Part shown: positions 1 to 10,689 of the stretch, piece by piece
Layout: the number at the start of each line of letters is the position of its first letter
How positions within the stretch are numbered: the stretch's first letter is position 1
DNA from: Cydia pomonella
Lineage: Eukaryota > Arthropoda > Insecta > Lepidoptera > Tortricidae
Reading direction: 5' to 3'
DNA: 64,000 nucleotides
NCBI RefSeq assembly: GCF_033807575.1
Contig: NC_084726.1
Span: forward strand, 11,284,001 to 11,348,000
Notes under the pieces: generated by a model
Seen by the model: only the letters and a program-made list of their open reading frames with translations
Databases searched by the model: none
Told to the model about the DNA's origin: nothing
Translations under genes and position numbers: made by a program

Positions 1-186
1 AGTGTGATGAAAATTATGGAATAATGTGACTGTCTGATTTTGAAAAACAAAAACATAAGGTTTGCTTTATTTTTAGAAAAACTGCAGGGAAGTAAGTATA
101 ATAATTATGTTTGATTTGGAGTGTTATGTATTCTTAATGAATTTCAGTGTGTAAAAAAATACACGAGACATGACTTTATATACAGA

Positions 187-520
187 GGGAAGAATTGCGA
201 TCCTAACGAAATAACGATACTTTTTTTGTGAAATTTCCATTTTGGGAGAAAACGGTTTCCATTAACTCAATCTTCACAAATCACTTTGATTTTGATGTCG
301 ATCGCCCACTGAGGTTTCCGTACTTTTTCGTATTTGTTGTTATAGCGGCAACAAAAATACATCTTCTGTGACAATTTCAACTATCTATCACGGTTTATGA
401 GATACAGCCTGGTGACAGATGGACAGACATACAGACGGACAGACTGCGCAGTCTTAGTAATAGGGTCCCGTTTTACCCTTTGGGTACGGAACCCTAAAAA
501 CCAGACAAGTGCGAGTCGGA
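187..520 (+). repeat. Dispersed repeat with GACAGACGGAC core
   Basis: Two blocks recur elsewhere in the window. The block around 195-300 (GCGATCCTAACG, then GAGAAAACGGTTTCCA) matches 60380-60480 and, in part, 53355-53430. The block at 405-505, with GGACAGAC motifs followed by GGGTACGGAACCCTAAAA, matches 40120-40200 and, inverted, 60570-60660. It carries no convincing gene; a 98-residue open frame through it is chance. Confidence 0.6.
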
Positions 521-693
521 CTTCATTCTGTAAAAATTTAACTTATGATTTATTCATTCTCATTTTTTTAATTACAAATGTATACTTTTTAGATTTTTCC
601 CTGTATTTGTGTAGTGTAAGACAATATTGCTTGCCAAATTTCATAATCCTAGGTCAACGGGAAGTACCTATTAATGATTCTCTTGAGAGTTAA

Positions 694-1128
694 GAGGCTG
701 TCAATACCTAAAGCGCGCACACTGTCTATTTGTATCGGAGTAAATGAGATAGCACTGTCGCATGTTACTGGGCCTGGGCAAGGGAATAATAAGAAAAATA
801 TTTAAATAAAAAAAAGTGGATTATTAGTGTAATATTTTACTCAACAGCGGTTTAGATATAAATGTTTTGAAATTGTGATTTTAATTGCAGACCCATAAGT
901 CAAAACAATAAAGACATAGAACCGTTTAATTGTGATTTTAAGACCAATCTTTGCAATTATTTTCTATCGAGCCGATTTCGTTCAATCATGTATCGAGTAC
1001 AACCACGGTCTTTGAAATATAATTAATATATGAACATATATTTTTCTTACTTGACTAAAACAAATAGTCTTTCTTAAAAAACTGTTTAAGTAACATCAAT
1101 TTCAAGGACATTGGGTGTTGACAGCCTC
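694..1128. mobile_element. piggyBac-like MITE flanked by TTAA
   Basis: The ends are inverted repeats: GAGGCTGTCAATACC on the left and GGTGTTGACAGCCTC on the right. Each end is followed outward by TTAA (690-693 and 1129-1132), the target duplication of piggyBac-type elements. The related unoccupied copy at about 1651-1680 reads straight through the same junction (CTTGAGAG, TTTAGAAAGG), which supports a precise insertion. It is 435 bp with no coding capacity, so it is non-autonomous. Confidence 0.75.
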
Positions 1129-1449
1129 TTAAGAAAGATACGCTTTTGCGGCATAAACGGCCGTATCTTTATTATTATTTATTTTTTTATTATTATTATT
1201 CATTAAATATATACAGCAAACTTTTCACTATATCTAATTATACATTTGAATTATTTAAGTTAACTTAGAAGTTCGATTTATTCACAGCTTCGAGAGGCTG
1301 CTAGTGTAAGTATATGTGACCGCGGCCGGCAAAACATCCCACATTGATGCTTACCATAAAGACGCCTTGTCAGGTTATTCGTATAAAGATACAAGCAAAT
1401 CTCGTCCTTATGGCAAGTATTTGTAGTGTAAGACGATATTGCTTGCCAT

Positions 1450-1649
1450 ATTTCATAATCCCAGGTCAACGGGAAGTATCTGTTAAAGAATTTCATAATC
1501 CCAGGTCAACGGGAAGTATCTGTTAAAGAATTTCATAATCCTAGGTCAACGGGAAGTATCTGTTAAAGAATTTCATAATCCTAGGTCAACGGGAAGTATC
1601 TGTTAAAGAATTTCATAATCCTAGGTCAACGGGAAGTATCTGTTAAAGA
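1450..1649 (+). repeat. 40-bp tandem repeat, five copies
   Basis: Five head-to-tail 40-bp units starting ATTTCATAATCC and ending CTGTTAAAGA. The first two share CCCAGG where the last three have CCTAGG. The single-copy form of the unit is at about 635-680. Units abut without spacers. Confidence 0.9.
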
Positions 1650-1870
1650 TTATCTTGAGAGTTTAGAAAGGTAAACTTTTGCGGTAAAAACGGCCGTATC
1701 TTTATATACGTTAACTTATAAGTTTGATTTTTTTTACAGCTTGAAGGGAAAGAGCTTGTGAGTATGTGTGATCGCGACCGGCTAAACGTCCCACTTTGTC
1801 GCTTGCTATAGGGACGCGTTGTCAGGTTATTCTTATAAAGAGACAAGCAAATGTCATCGTTTAAACTTTT

Positions 1871-3100
1871 ACACAGCCGGATCCCTTTGTTTGGCATAAT
1901 TATTGAGTCATAATGTAATGAAAGTCATATTATCATTAGTCATAACTCTGAAACCGATAACTTTTCAGGAATTTCCTTAGGTTATTATATAGATAGGTTA
2001 GCGGCCCCATTTGAAGAATTAGTTACGATAACGATAAGTTCTGGTTTATAAGTTCTCATTTAGATATCGTTTATATGCCGTATAATTGACAGAAGCAGCT
2101 CGATTTGGGCTACCAATGTCACTTTAACGTTAGAAATATCGTAGATAGGTGTTATTGGGATCACAGTGGAATCAAAATAAACGTCAATTTTGTCATGTCG
2201 TTTAGTTATCGATCTTTTAAAGATCTTAAACGTGTCTTAATCATTCTTCGAATCGGGCGGTAGGTTAGGTTAGGTTTGTTTTATGGCAATCCTGAAAAGT
2301 TACGCGTTTCTGAGAAAAACCAAATTATGGCTAACGAAAATGCGGACAAACAATACATTATGGCTTAAAACTTTATGGGAAACAATAGAGACCTGTTTAC
2401 AGCACTATCTTTTAGCACTTTTATTCCACCTTTTAACAAATGCTGAGTTAGCGCGACTAAATCACTTAAATTCAGCACTATGGTTATATAGAAATCATAT
2501 AAATAGAAGTATTAAAATAGTAATTATGTATTTACTTTTCAGCCTGGGCTCATTCACGTGATATATCCCAATGAGGTACCAATCCTTATATTCAACTTTA
2601 TTTTCTCATCCGGCAGAAAGCATGAAACTTGGCATCCACGTAACTTTATATTATATGTGTGTAAACTGTAATTGTTGGTAAGGGAGATTAGTCCATAACC
2701 GTGACACGGGGTAAAACCAAGACACGGCGGTATAGCTACTTAGATAATTTCTGATTGATGAACGCTTTGATCACTGCTGTCTACCATCTTGGTAAGTTTG
2801 ACGCGCGTGTAAGGAAATTAAATAAGAAAAACGTTTTTAGCGGTGCCTGATATAATAATCCATGGAATTCATCACTATAACAATTTGTGTTTTTCTGCGA
2901 TTATGTGTGTATTAAGGATCAACAAACATTACTTTGATTGTTATTGTATCACGATTTTAGGTTAGCAGATATTTTATTTTAGGTAATAGTACATTACTAT
3001 AGAGGCCGGGAAACGTAGGGATGCAGGCCAAGTAGATATAGATGGACGGATAGAGATACGCAGCCGGCAACCCCGTTTCTCGCCGAGATTTGTATAGTGC
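1871..3100. other. No recognised feature
   Basis: I see no gene or element with supporting motifs. A 92-codon AT-rich open frame at 2283-2561 has no recognisable domain or coding bias. A short TAGGTTAGGTTAGG run near 2262 is three telomere-like units only. Two GATC-rich inverted words near 2210 are too short to interpret. Confidence 0.5.
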
Positions 3101-3464
3101 TTTTCTCAAACTTGCAATTAAAACAAAAATGTAGTCAATTTGTTTTGTGGCTAACTACTCGGCTCGCCGCGGTGCCCTACGCGCGTAAGTCCGCGCGCCT
3201 GCGCGATGCGCCGTCGCCGTTGCTTAGCAACGAATATGCACAACAAATCACCGTACCGTACCTATATTTGTTGATGGTGGAATGCCAAGACGTTGTGTCA
3301 CAATTTGACGTTAAAAAAACAAAAGAAGGTTGCTTTACAGTCCTAGGTGTGTAAGGCAGTATGAAATTCCTTTACATATCTTCCCTCATCGCACCTGATA
3401 TGTAGTATTTCCGGACCTAATTTGACGTAAGTCATGTCATCATTTCATAGCAAGTTTGAGAAAA
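3101..3464. mobile_element. Candidate MITE with 15-bp inverted ends
   Basis: TTTTCTCAAACTTGC at 3101-3115 is perfectly inverted as GCAAGTTTGAGAAAA at 3450-3464. The interior is GC-rich (CGCGCGCCTGCGCGATGCG) against an AT-rich background. No target duplication was identified and no gene is convincing; an 85-codon open frame runs through it. Confidence 0.45.
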
Positions 3465-3512
3465 TAATATTTTACATGTCACAAAGGTACATTTGAAATT
3501 AGGCTAGTTACT

Positions 3513-3731
3513 TGTTATGTGTGTGCGCGTGCCATATACTTGTGTGGTACATATGTGTAGTGCATCTAGCATTAAGAAAAACTTAACGGCAGTTCGAACC
3601 TAACTTCGGTCGCTCTCGCTCGCTCTCGCTCCGATTGTCGGGACCAATTATGTAATCATATTATTAAAAACTTGTAACCTTAAATCAAGTTTCACTGAAG
3701 ATTTCACGTTTAAAACCCAAGAACTATAAGT
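3513..3731 (+). repeat. 5' LTR of errantivirus
   Basis: Begins TGTTATGTGTGTGCGCG and ends AACTATAAGT. It is identical to the 3' LTR (9176-9394) except for C versus T in CCATATA(C/T)TTG. A CGCTCTCGCTCGCTCTCG tract lies in the middle. Confidence 0.9.
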
Positions 3732-3748
3732 GGCGCAGTCGTATAAAG
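3731..3748 (+). promoter_or_regulatory. Primer-binding site (tRNA-Ser type)
   Basis: TGGCGCAGTCG immediately follows the 5' LTR. This start is characteristic of the tRNA-Ser primer sites of 17.6/297-type errantiviruses. Confidence 0.75.
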
Positions 3749-3804
3749 GATAACTAGAGCTTTTCTACTTCAAAAGCCTAGTCACCGGACCTCCGGACCC
3801 GAAA

Positions 3805-3829
3805 ATGCTGTTTGCCGTCGCCATACTGT
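3805..3829 (+). promoter_or_regulatory. Leader ATG and splice donor for env mRNA (candidate)
   Basis: An ATG at 3805 opens a few hydrophobic codons and is interrupted at 3828 by GTGAGTCC, a good donor. Errantiviruses are known to make env from a spliced subgenomic RNA. A matching acceptor lies at 7490-7491, in the right phase for the env frame, which has no ATG of its own at its beginning. Splicing is inferred, not shown. Confidence 0.5.
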
Positions 3830-3979
3830 GAGTCCTTTCCATTTTCCTGTGTATTTTTATACATTACAGAAATCCATAAAATCTGTATTTCTGTGTATCA
3901 AGTCGTTTGATTGTACAAGTTTTGTCTAGTTATTGCGAATTTGTAACATTTCTTTATGTTTGTTTTTGTAATTATTATA

Positions 3980-6079
3980 ATGGCAGAAGGTAATGGTAAT
4001 AATAATATTAACCAATTAAAGGTAGCTCTTAATGTTATACCAGAATACGATGGAAATCCAAATCAGTTGCACAGGTTTATAACTACGTGCGAAACCGTTT
4101 TGACCCAATATTATGACGTAGCGCAACCCAATAATTTCAATAATCAAATATTGCTGCATAGCATCCTTAATAAATTGAAAGGTAAAGCTGAAGAGGTCGT
4201 TACTATCAATGGTGTCAGATCATGGATTGAGATAAAACAGGTTTTATAAAAAATTTCGCTGACCAACGGGATGAAAACTGCCTTAATAGGGAGGGACTTA
4301 ATTAATTTGCGTCAAGAGAACGAGACACCCCAGGAATTTTATAATCGTTGCATGCATTTACTCAGTACTATAATAAACTATGTGAATTTACACGAAATTG
4401 ACGAAAACAAGAAAGCTTGCAAGCGAGAGTTCTTTGCATCTCAAACCTTGAAATCTTTCCTGACTGGTCTTAAGGACCCCCTGGGCGTAACCATCAGAAC
4501 CATGCGTCCTACGGACATGCCGACAGCCTTGCAATTTATTAAAGAGGAACAAAATATACATTATCTCCAAAAAAGACAAGTGCCCCAAACTAATTTCCAA
4601 AAACCGTTAGATCTGAACAAGTTTGCTCCGCACAACTTACCCCCGAGACCGGCGCCCTTCGGTTATTTTAATAAACCGCTGTTTCCACAAAGACAAATGT
4701 CACCCTACCAAAATAACTACTACAGGCCTTTTTACCCCAATCCGTATAAAAATAACCAGTGGAACAGACCGCAATACCCGTACAAGCCGTCAAAACAATT
4801 TTCTGGATATCGATCCAACAATAAATTAGAAGCACCAAAACCCATGAGCGGAATTTCATATAGATCAGCCCAGGTACCTCTTAGGCCATACATACCGGCT
4901 GTAAATAACCCTCTAAATAATCATACCTGCCAGATTATGTATCAACAACAATGTCCGGCGCCCGAGGCACTTATTACTGACGCCGATTACGATAACGCGG
5001 CCGTCGCCGGTGGCCACCCTACTGAGAACGTGCAGTACGAGTGCAACAATATGTACACAGACTATTTAGCCCACCAGCAGTTCTATGATAACTGTGAGCC
5101 TACTTTTACTGGAAATGAAAACAACCAGGATTTTTACCCAGGATTCGGATACGAACAACAACCCATGACTTTAGAGATTAATGCTCACTTAAAAAAACGG
5201 CTACCCTATGTCGAAATTAAAGAACCTCCCCTGAAGCTACTCATCGATACCGGGGCTAATCAATCCTTTTTATCACCAGACGTTTTCGAAAAACATTTCA
5301 AGGACCACCCGCTAGTGTTTGAACCGTTTACTGTAAATTCAGAATGCACTGTTAATAACTATGCTGTGGAGATACCTTCGTTCCCCGAACTGAAGGAGAA
5401 AACCTTGTCCAAATATTACATCTACAAGTTTCATAATGTATTCGACGGATTAATTGGTTTCGAAATGTTGGAAATTTTACGAGCTAAGGTTGACCTGGAA
5501 AATAAATTACTTATTACACGAAATGCTGAAATACCAATAAAAATTTTGACATCCGGATCCAAACCCCTGTTTGAAGCCCTTATAAGATCAAACTCAACAA
5601 AGGATATAAAGGTCCCAGTTGACATCCGCCATGGCGATATCCACATCCCACGCACCGATGTAAACAATTGTTACATTCTCGAGACTGTAACCCGAGCAGA
5701 GGCAGGCTATGCCCACTTGCAGATAACAAATCCCACTAATAATGACATCATCGTGTTTTTGTCATCGCCTCTTAAGGCGCAGAAGTTAAATAATAATTAT
5801 GAAACTTATAACTTAGAAACGACATGCGAGAAAAACGACAATGTCTTATCATTTCTTCGAACGGATCACCTTAACATGGAAGAAAAATGTAATCTTTTAA
5901 GCTTATGCGAAGCTTATAGTGATGTTTTTTATGCCGAAAACACACCACTTACGTTTACGAACCAGATTAAACACCGAATAAATACAACGGATGAAATTCC
6001 GATCTATACGCGTTCCTATAGATATCCCCAACCAAATACACAAAGCGGAAGTGGACAGGCAAATTTAATCAATGCTTGA
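3980..6079 (+). pseudogene. gag: Errantivirus gag-protease frame, interrupted
   Basis: The likely Gag start is ATG 3980 (an in-frame ATG at 3956 lies upstream). The frame meets a stop at 4247-4249 and reopens in the same frame at ATG 4271, running to 6079. Between 4246 and about 4300 a different frame stays open, so two compensating indels are more likely than one stop mutation. The middle is rich in Pro/Asn/Tyr and has no CCHC knuckle, as in other errantivirus Gags. An aspartic-protease motif LLIDTGANQSF is at about residues 323-333 of the second segment (DTG codons at 5246-5254), in one frame with Gag. The frame ends just before the reverse transcriptase, where another frame takes over near 6060. 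Confidence 0.8.
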
Positions 6080-6758
6080 ACAAAACATAATACGACCCTC
6101 TACTAGCCCATGGTCATCTCCTATCTGGATTGTCCCAAAGAAACAAGACGCGACAGGTCAAACCAAGTGGAGATTAGTAGTCGACTATAGAAAACTAAAT
6201 GAAAAAACAATCGGTGACAAGTACCCAATTCCCAATATCAATGATATTTTAGACAAATTAGGAAGATGCCAATATTTCACAACATTGGATCTTGCGTCCG
6301 GATTCCACCAAATAGAAATGCATCCCGACGACGTAGCCCAAACTACAAAATACTTTCGCCCTTACCTGTATGGTAGGAAATTCAATATAATTACTGACCA
6401 CAAACCTTTGCAATACCTTATGAATGTAAAGGAACCAAATAGCCGATTAACAAGATGGCGCCTCCGTCTAGAAGAATACTATTATACAATCACCTATGCA
6501 AAAGGAAAACTAAACACGAACGCCGATGCGTTATCAAGAATAGAGTTGCAAAATAATGAGATAAATCCGAACACTAATGATTCTGATGAAGACCCAGAAG
6601 ATATGCCATCGTCCATGGTTGTGAATCACTCAGGGAGCGAAAGCGAAAGTGACGAAGAAGACAACTTACCTTTAGCAACCTTGGCACGCCATATGGCTCT
6701 CCCCGGAAGTGATTCGTCGGACGAAGATGACCTACCTTTAGCAATGTTAAAAAATTAA
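6072..6758 (+). pseudogene. pol: Truncated pol: RT start fused to RNase H
   Basis: Residues 30-80 carry RT fingers and motif A (WRLVVDYRKLN, then FTTLDLASGFHQIEM with Asp73). Around residues 91-95 the text jumps directly to RNase H-type sequence (YLYGRKFNIITDHKPLQYL, TDH at 108-110). The RT palm with the YxDD box and the start of RNase H are absent, so a large in-frame internal deletion is inferred at about nt 6345. The tail is acidic and Ser-rich. The product cannot be an active polymerase. It overlaps the preceding frame by 8 nt. A 230-bp stretch of broken frames separates it from the integrase remnant. Confidence 0.8.
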
Positions 6759-6987
6759 GAACCAACTATTCAAACACCTGCACAGCCGCAAAGTACTGTG
6801 CACTCTCAGCTAGAAAATCCCGTACTAGAAATACCCATTACAAACAAACAAATAAATATTTTTAATAATCAGCTTTTCTTAAATTTTGTTTATCACTCCC
6901 CAACGAAACCAAAATTAATCAAAATTTTCCCAACCAAAAACAGAATTAGCTCAAATAAATAAAAACAACATCCAAGCCGATATAATT

Positions 6988-7548
6988 ATGCTATTCAAGG
7001 AGTTTATAAAACCTCAAATTAAATATGGCATCTTTTTGCCCGACGAATTCATTCCGATTGTTACCTCAATACTACAAAGCACCTTCAAAAATTCAGCATA
7101 TAATTTAACTTTCTGCAAAACCCGCGTCCAGGACGTAACTGATCGTGAAAAACAAATCGAAATCATACAACACATTCATGACGGTCCAACTAACCATCGA
7201 GGAATTCAGGAAACAGAACAAATAATTAAATTACAATACTATTGGCCAAATATTAATAACAGTGTAACTGAATTTATAAATAATTGTGAGATATGTCAAG
7301 CAACCAAATACGAGGAACACCGAGCCGTGTACGTGAAAAATCCCGCGGCTGCTCGTCAAAAGACGAAGCCCCGCTATTTAGGTCGTAAAATTAAGAAAAA
7401 CTTAGATATAACAATTATAGACGATAAGGATATCAGTCATCATAAAAGGACGCTAAGAGTGCCATTAAAACAACAAAGATCATTGTTCCAGGACCCTCCT
7501 AATAGGAGTGACCCAAGGCCGTCAAGTGACCCTCACGGAGCTGGATAA
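6988..7548 (+). pseudogene. pol: Truncated integrase: zinc-binding domain without DDE core
   Basis: The 186-residue frame has an H2C2 integrase zinc-binding domain (HIHDGPTNHRG at residues 62-72, then CEIC at 100-103). Immediately after it, at HRAVYVKN, the sequence continues with basic C-terminal sequence and no Asp-Asp-Glu catalytic core. A second internal deletion near nt 7320 is inferred. The end overlaps the first codons of env. Non-functional as an integrase. Confidence 0.75.
7488..7492 (+). promoter_or_regulatory. Candidate splice acceptor for env mRNA
   Basis: TTGTTCCAG ends at 7491 and the frame that follows runs into env without a stop. Phase matches the donor at 3827/3828. The polypyrimidine tract is short, so confidence is moderate. 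Confidence 0.45.
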
Positions 7549-9166
7549 CAACCCTGGCATCCTGTCATTTAAACTAGGCACTGCTAAGATACAGATGACT
7601 GAACACGTGTTTTTACACTATTACGAATTAAGTAGTATTAAGGATAGTATTAATAGTATAGAGAGTTATATCGGTATCTACTTAGATTATCTAAAATCTG
7701 CGGACCCCCTTTATTTTAGAGATACTTCAGTAATGACCACTCAGATTTTCCTAAATGACCTCAACACAATTTATAGTAAATTCAATGCCTTGTACGCTGT
7801 TCACCCTAAACAAAAACGCGGTCTTATTAATGGGTTGGGCTCTATCATAAAGAGTATCACTGGCAATTTGGACCACAACGATGCACACCATTACAATCAA
7901 GCCATACAAACTTTACAGAAAAATCAAAATATCATTGGAAATAAATTGAATTCTGGGATAAGCATTAACAAACAAATGTTAGAATCATTCAATATCACTC
8001 TGTCCACTATAATTTCCAACGAAAATAAAATCCATACAACTTTGAACGAAATAATAACTGACGTTAATATGACCAATTATCACTTGTCCGATTACATAAA
8101 AATTAACTGTTTATGTAACATGATAAAAAGTAATTTACGGAATATTCTAGACTTTGTTACCATGCTCGAAAATGCAATTGCTTTCTCTAAATTAGGAATT
8201 ACCCACCATAGTGTAATAAATTTCGAGAATATTATGTTCATGTCAAATGTCTTGACAAAGCTTTATCACAAACAAGAAATGCTTACCAATGAAAATACCG
8301 AGTTGCGAGATTATTATGATATTATTACTTGTGGCTCCTTTTATACAGATAATAGAATTGTTTTCGCTTTGAAGTTTCCTATAATGTACAAAAATACATA
8401 CACCTACTACCACCTATTCCCCACTCCTACTCTTATCCCTCCTAAACCTTATATGGCTATGAACGGCGAAAAACACCAGTACATGGAGGAAGAATGTAAA
8501 CAATTTCAAGAAACGTACTACTGCGAGGAAACGTCTTTTACTCTGACATCAAGGCCCGACGATTGCATCTACTCGTTGATACTAAAACACGAAATTTCTG
8601 CTAACTGCCAATATACTGCAATTACAATTGACTTCGAGCTACTGCAGAAACTGGATGACTACCATTATACAATGACCTGTCCACAACGTACTAAATCACA
8701 ACTTTTATGCGACGACGAAGAAATTAGATTTATCCAAGGAACATACCTGATCGAAGTCCCAGAAGGCTGTAGTTTTACCACCGCAAGCTCATCTGTTAAA
8801 AACTACAGAAATAAAATTAAAGGACAGACTATCAAACTTATATCCTTCCAATTGTCCAATATAACGATCCTAAATAATGCACAACCGTTGAAACTGGAAA
8901 GGGTTCCATTAGAACAATTATATAAACTCCAAGCTCTATTAGAAAAGGAGGAACTTCAGCAGATACAACCATTTGATCCTAAAATTAATAGTAACCTGGT
9001 ATTGACCGTACCCTTATACGTGCTGGTTATTGCAACCGCCGGAATACTGGTGTGGAAGAAACTAAAATCACGTCGACCAACCACGACCACGACTACTACA
9101 AGAGCCCAGGACGTCGAGTTGGCCCCAACTGTTCAGCCCTTCTTCACGGGAAGGTCTTCAGAGTGA
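7492..9166 (+). CDS. env: Errantivirus Env, baculovirus F-like glycoprotein
   Basis: An uninterrupted frame (GTG 7508 onward, 552 codons to TGA 9166; open in frame from the acceptor at 7491/7492). A basic furin-like site KQKR is at residues 101-104, followed by a Gly/Ile-rich fusion-peptide-like stretch GLINGLGSIIKSITG. This is the arrangement of errantivirus Env and group II baculovirus F proteins. Several Asn-X-Ser/Thr sites and a Cys-rich ectodomain follow. A transmembrane segment (LVLTVPLYVLVIATAGILVW) lies near residues 500-520, with a short cytoplasmic tail containing a Thr run. The frame has no ATG at its beginning; the first in-frame Met is at residue 30. A spliced leader probably supplies the start and signal peptide. 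It is the only intact frame of the element. Confidence 0.85.
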
Positions 9167-9167
9167 T

Positions 9168-9175
9168 AAGGGGGG
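9168..9175 (+). promoter_or_regulatory. Polypurine tract
   Basis: AAGGGGGG lies directly against the 3' LTR and 1 nt after the env stop, the expected site for plus-strand priming. Confidence 0.75.
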
Positions 9176-9394
9176 TGTTATGTGTGTGCGCGTGCCATAT
9201 ATTTGTGTGGTACATATGTGTAGTGCATCTAGCATTAAGAAAAACTTAACGGCAGTTCGAACCTAACTTCGGTCGCTCTCGCTCGCTCTCGCTCCGATTG
9301 TCGGGACCAATTATGTAATCATATTATTAAAAACTTGTAACCTTAAATCAAGTTTCACTGAAGATTTCACGTTTAAAACCCAAGAACTATAAGT
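9176..9394 (+). repeat. 3' LTR of errantivirus
   Basis: 218 of 219 bases match the 5' LTR (3513-3731). Followed by TACT, the target duplication. Confidence 0.9.
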
Positions 9395-9625
9395 TACTCG
9401 TATATACAATTCTAGATAAAAGTACACAGGTCAAAGTTTATGGATCCTTAAATAATAATCGTGCAATAGTTGTTATTGTAGTGTATAGAACTATAGATGC
9501 TTTAAGTACTCGTATTCTAATGGTATATAATGGTTGATCATATTAATAAAGAGTAGTCTTAATTAGAATCTGATTGTTTCAATACGTCTCCCGACATCCG
9601 TCCCCATATGGCGACCCTGCCAGGA
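9395..9625 (+). mobile_element. Remnant of a second LTR with primer site
   Basis: AT-rich sequence ends CCCCATA and is followed by TGGCGACCCTGCCAGG (9611-9626). A close relative, TGGCGACCGTGACAGG, follows an LTR-like end at 35476. This looks like LTR plus primer site of a gypsy-type element into which the errantivirus inserted. The 5' boundary is not visible. Confidence 0.35.
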
Positions 9626-9718
9626 GGAAAAGATTTAAATTATATATTTCATAAAATCATCAACAGAATAACATGCTTGATCTAGAAGTAAACATTAAAA
9701 TTTTTTAGCGAATATTAT

Positions 9719-9868
9719 TCAATATTCTGTACATTTAATGACATTAGGAATTCTGTTGTATATTTTCGGCCCAATAACACTGAGAGACTTTCGGACCTTC
9801 GCGAGTCGTTGAGTAGGAGCGAGTCGTCTGGACAATATGCTGCTGTTTTCATAGCGGGTACATGTTTT
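9719..9868 (-). pseudogene. LINE C-terminal fragment
   Basis: Minus-strand codons read AIKTCTRYENSSILSRRLAP, then a KSLSVIGPKIYNRIPN block and stop. The GPKxYNxIP ending is common at the C-terminus of Jockey/CR1-like reverse transcriptases. It is cut on the upstream side by the GC-rich MITE at 9868. Confidence 0.5.
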
Positions 9869-9976
9869 TATGGCGTAAGGCCTGAGTGGACGCTCGAAGC
9901 GGAGCGTTCGGCGGGGCGTGCAGCGTGGCGTCGGGCTAGTGACGTGAGCAGCGTGCACTAAGGCCGCTCCTAATAG
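9868..9976. mobile_element. Left half of GC-rich MITE, split by a 4.7-kb insertion
   Basis: TAAGGCCTGAGTGGACGC through AAGGCCGCTCCTA matches the left part of the intact copy at 19203-19387. The right part is found at 14670-14757. CTCCTA occurs at both broken ends and may be the target duplication of what was inserted between them. Confidence 0.65.
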
Positions 9977-10231
9977 ATATGAGCACCGATTAACATTCAG
10001 CCGGCGGTGCCGCGCTGGTAGAAATTGGTCGACGGCGGCAGCATTGCCTTGAAATCACTTTTTTTCATGGGAATAAATACGAACCAGCATTTTTCAACAA
10101 TTTCAACAAACGAGCATTTTTGTCTAATTCCCATGGAATTTTATAATACCTGTGAATTTAATAAAAAATATAATAAACATTAATTTTCTTATAGGGTAAC
10201 AATATTCATACAATTATAAAACGAACTATTG

Positions 10232-10372
10232 TGGTGTAGTGATCCAAAGAGGGTTTTGATCTCCAAAACGAGAGAACGCCACCTGTCCCGATTCTGTGCC
10301 ACTGCCCGCCAGTTATCGGCTTTGAGTTGGCATTGGCACAGTTCCGCCTGTACACTATCAACACAACAATTA
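10232..10372 (-). pseudogene. 3' coding end of a LINE (same family as 22180-24504)
   Basis: Inverse of the C-terminal coding end at 24365-24500: GTGATCCAAAGAGGGTTTTG, then AACGAGAGAACGCCACCTGT and the CGATAACTGGC-like block. A third copy is at 53263-53360. The fragment is 5'-truncated and has no function. Confidence 0.7.
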
Positions 10373-10419
10373 TAAAAGTCATTGCAATTTAAAATTTACA
10401 CACGGCATTTTTAAAGAGC

Positions 10420-10560
10420 TGGTGAAGCCCCTCGTGGAGCCGGCGGGTGACAAGAGGGCTGGCTCTTATCTCGCGCAACGCATTGGCATTGCCGTCCAGC
10501 GCGGCAATGCCGCCAGCCTTTTAGGCACCATGCCACAAGGCACCAAGCTAGAGCCAGTTT
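10420..10560 (+). pseudogene. LINE C-terminal tail (QRGNAASLLGT type)
   Basis: Codons read ELVKPLVEPAGDKRAGSYLA then QRIGIAVQRGNAASLLGT and end in TAA at about 10567. I recognise the block as a C-terminal tail of a reverse-transcriptase family; the 48740-49010 fragment carries the part expected just upstream of it. No clade name assigned. The TTTTATGTTTTCCC sequence after it resembles a 3' UTR. Confidence 0.5.
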
Positions 10561-10689
10561 TTAATTTATAACTTTAGTCGTTGTTTTAGTTTTTATGTTT
10601 TCCCTTTTTTAGCTTTATGTAGTTTTTAATATATATATATATTTTAAGGTAGTATTATTTTTATATTCTTAATACAATTTTGGTCCTAC

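Larger units (their letters stand above)
595..1870 (+). repeat. Local repeat block present in two or three copies
   Basis: A block beginning GTAGTGTAAGACAATATTGC at about 612 recurs at 1425. A second block, with TTTTGCGGCATAAACGG and an A+G-rich GACAAGCAAAT end, occurs at 1135-1410 and again at 1672-1852. The copies are interrupted by a TTAA-flanked MITE (694-1128) and carry a 40-bp tandem array (1450-1649). Short open frames here are shadows of the repeats. Confidence 0.6.
3513..9394 (+). mobile_element. Errantivirus-type LTR retrotransposon, internally deleted
   Basis: Two 219-bp LTRs differing at one base enclose gag, protease, truncated reverse transcriptase/RNase H, truncated integrase and env in the order of insect errantiviruses (Ty3/Gypsy with env). 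The insertion is flanked by TACT on both sides (3509-3512 and 9395-9398); a 5-bp reading TTACT is equally possible because the last LTR base is ambiguous. A TGGCGCAGTCG primer site follows the 5' LTR and a purine tract precedes the 3' LTR. Gag has an internal break and two large parts of pol are missing, so this copy cannot move by itself. The 1/219 LTR difference implies a recent insertion, and the deletions may have been inherited from a defective parent mobilised in trans. Confidence 0.9.

Noticed and set aside
1450..1649. Five regular 40-bp repeats as a CRISPR array
   Set aside because: Units are contiguous with no unique spacers, in a eukaryotic genome; a simple tandem array.
2255..2275. 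TTAGG telomere-type repeat
   Set aside because: Only three units; too short to call telomeric or interstitial telomere sequence.
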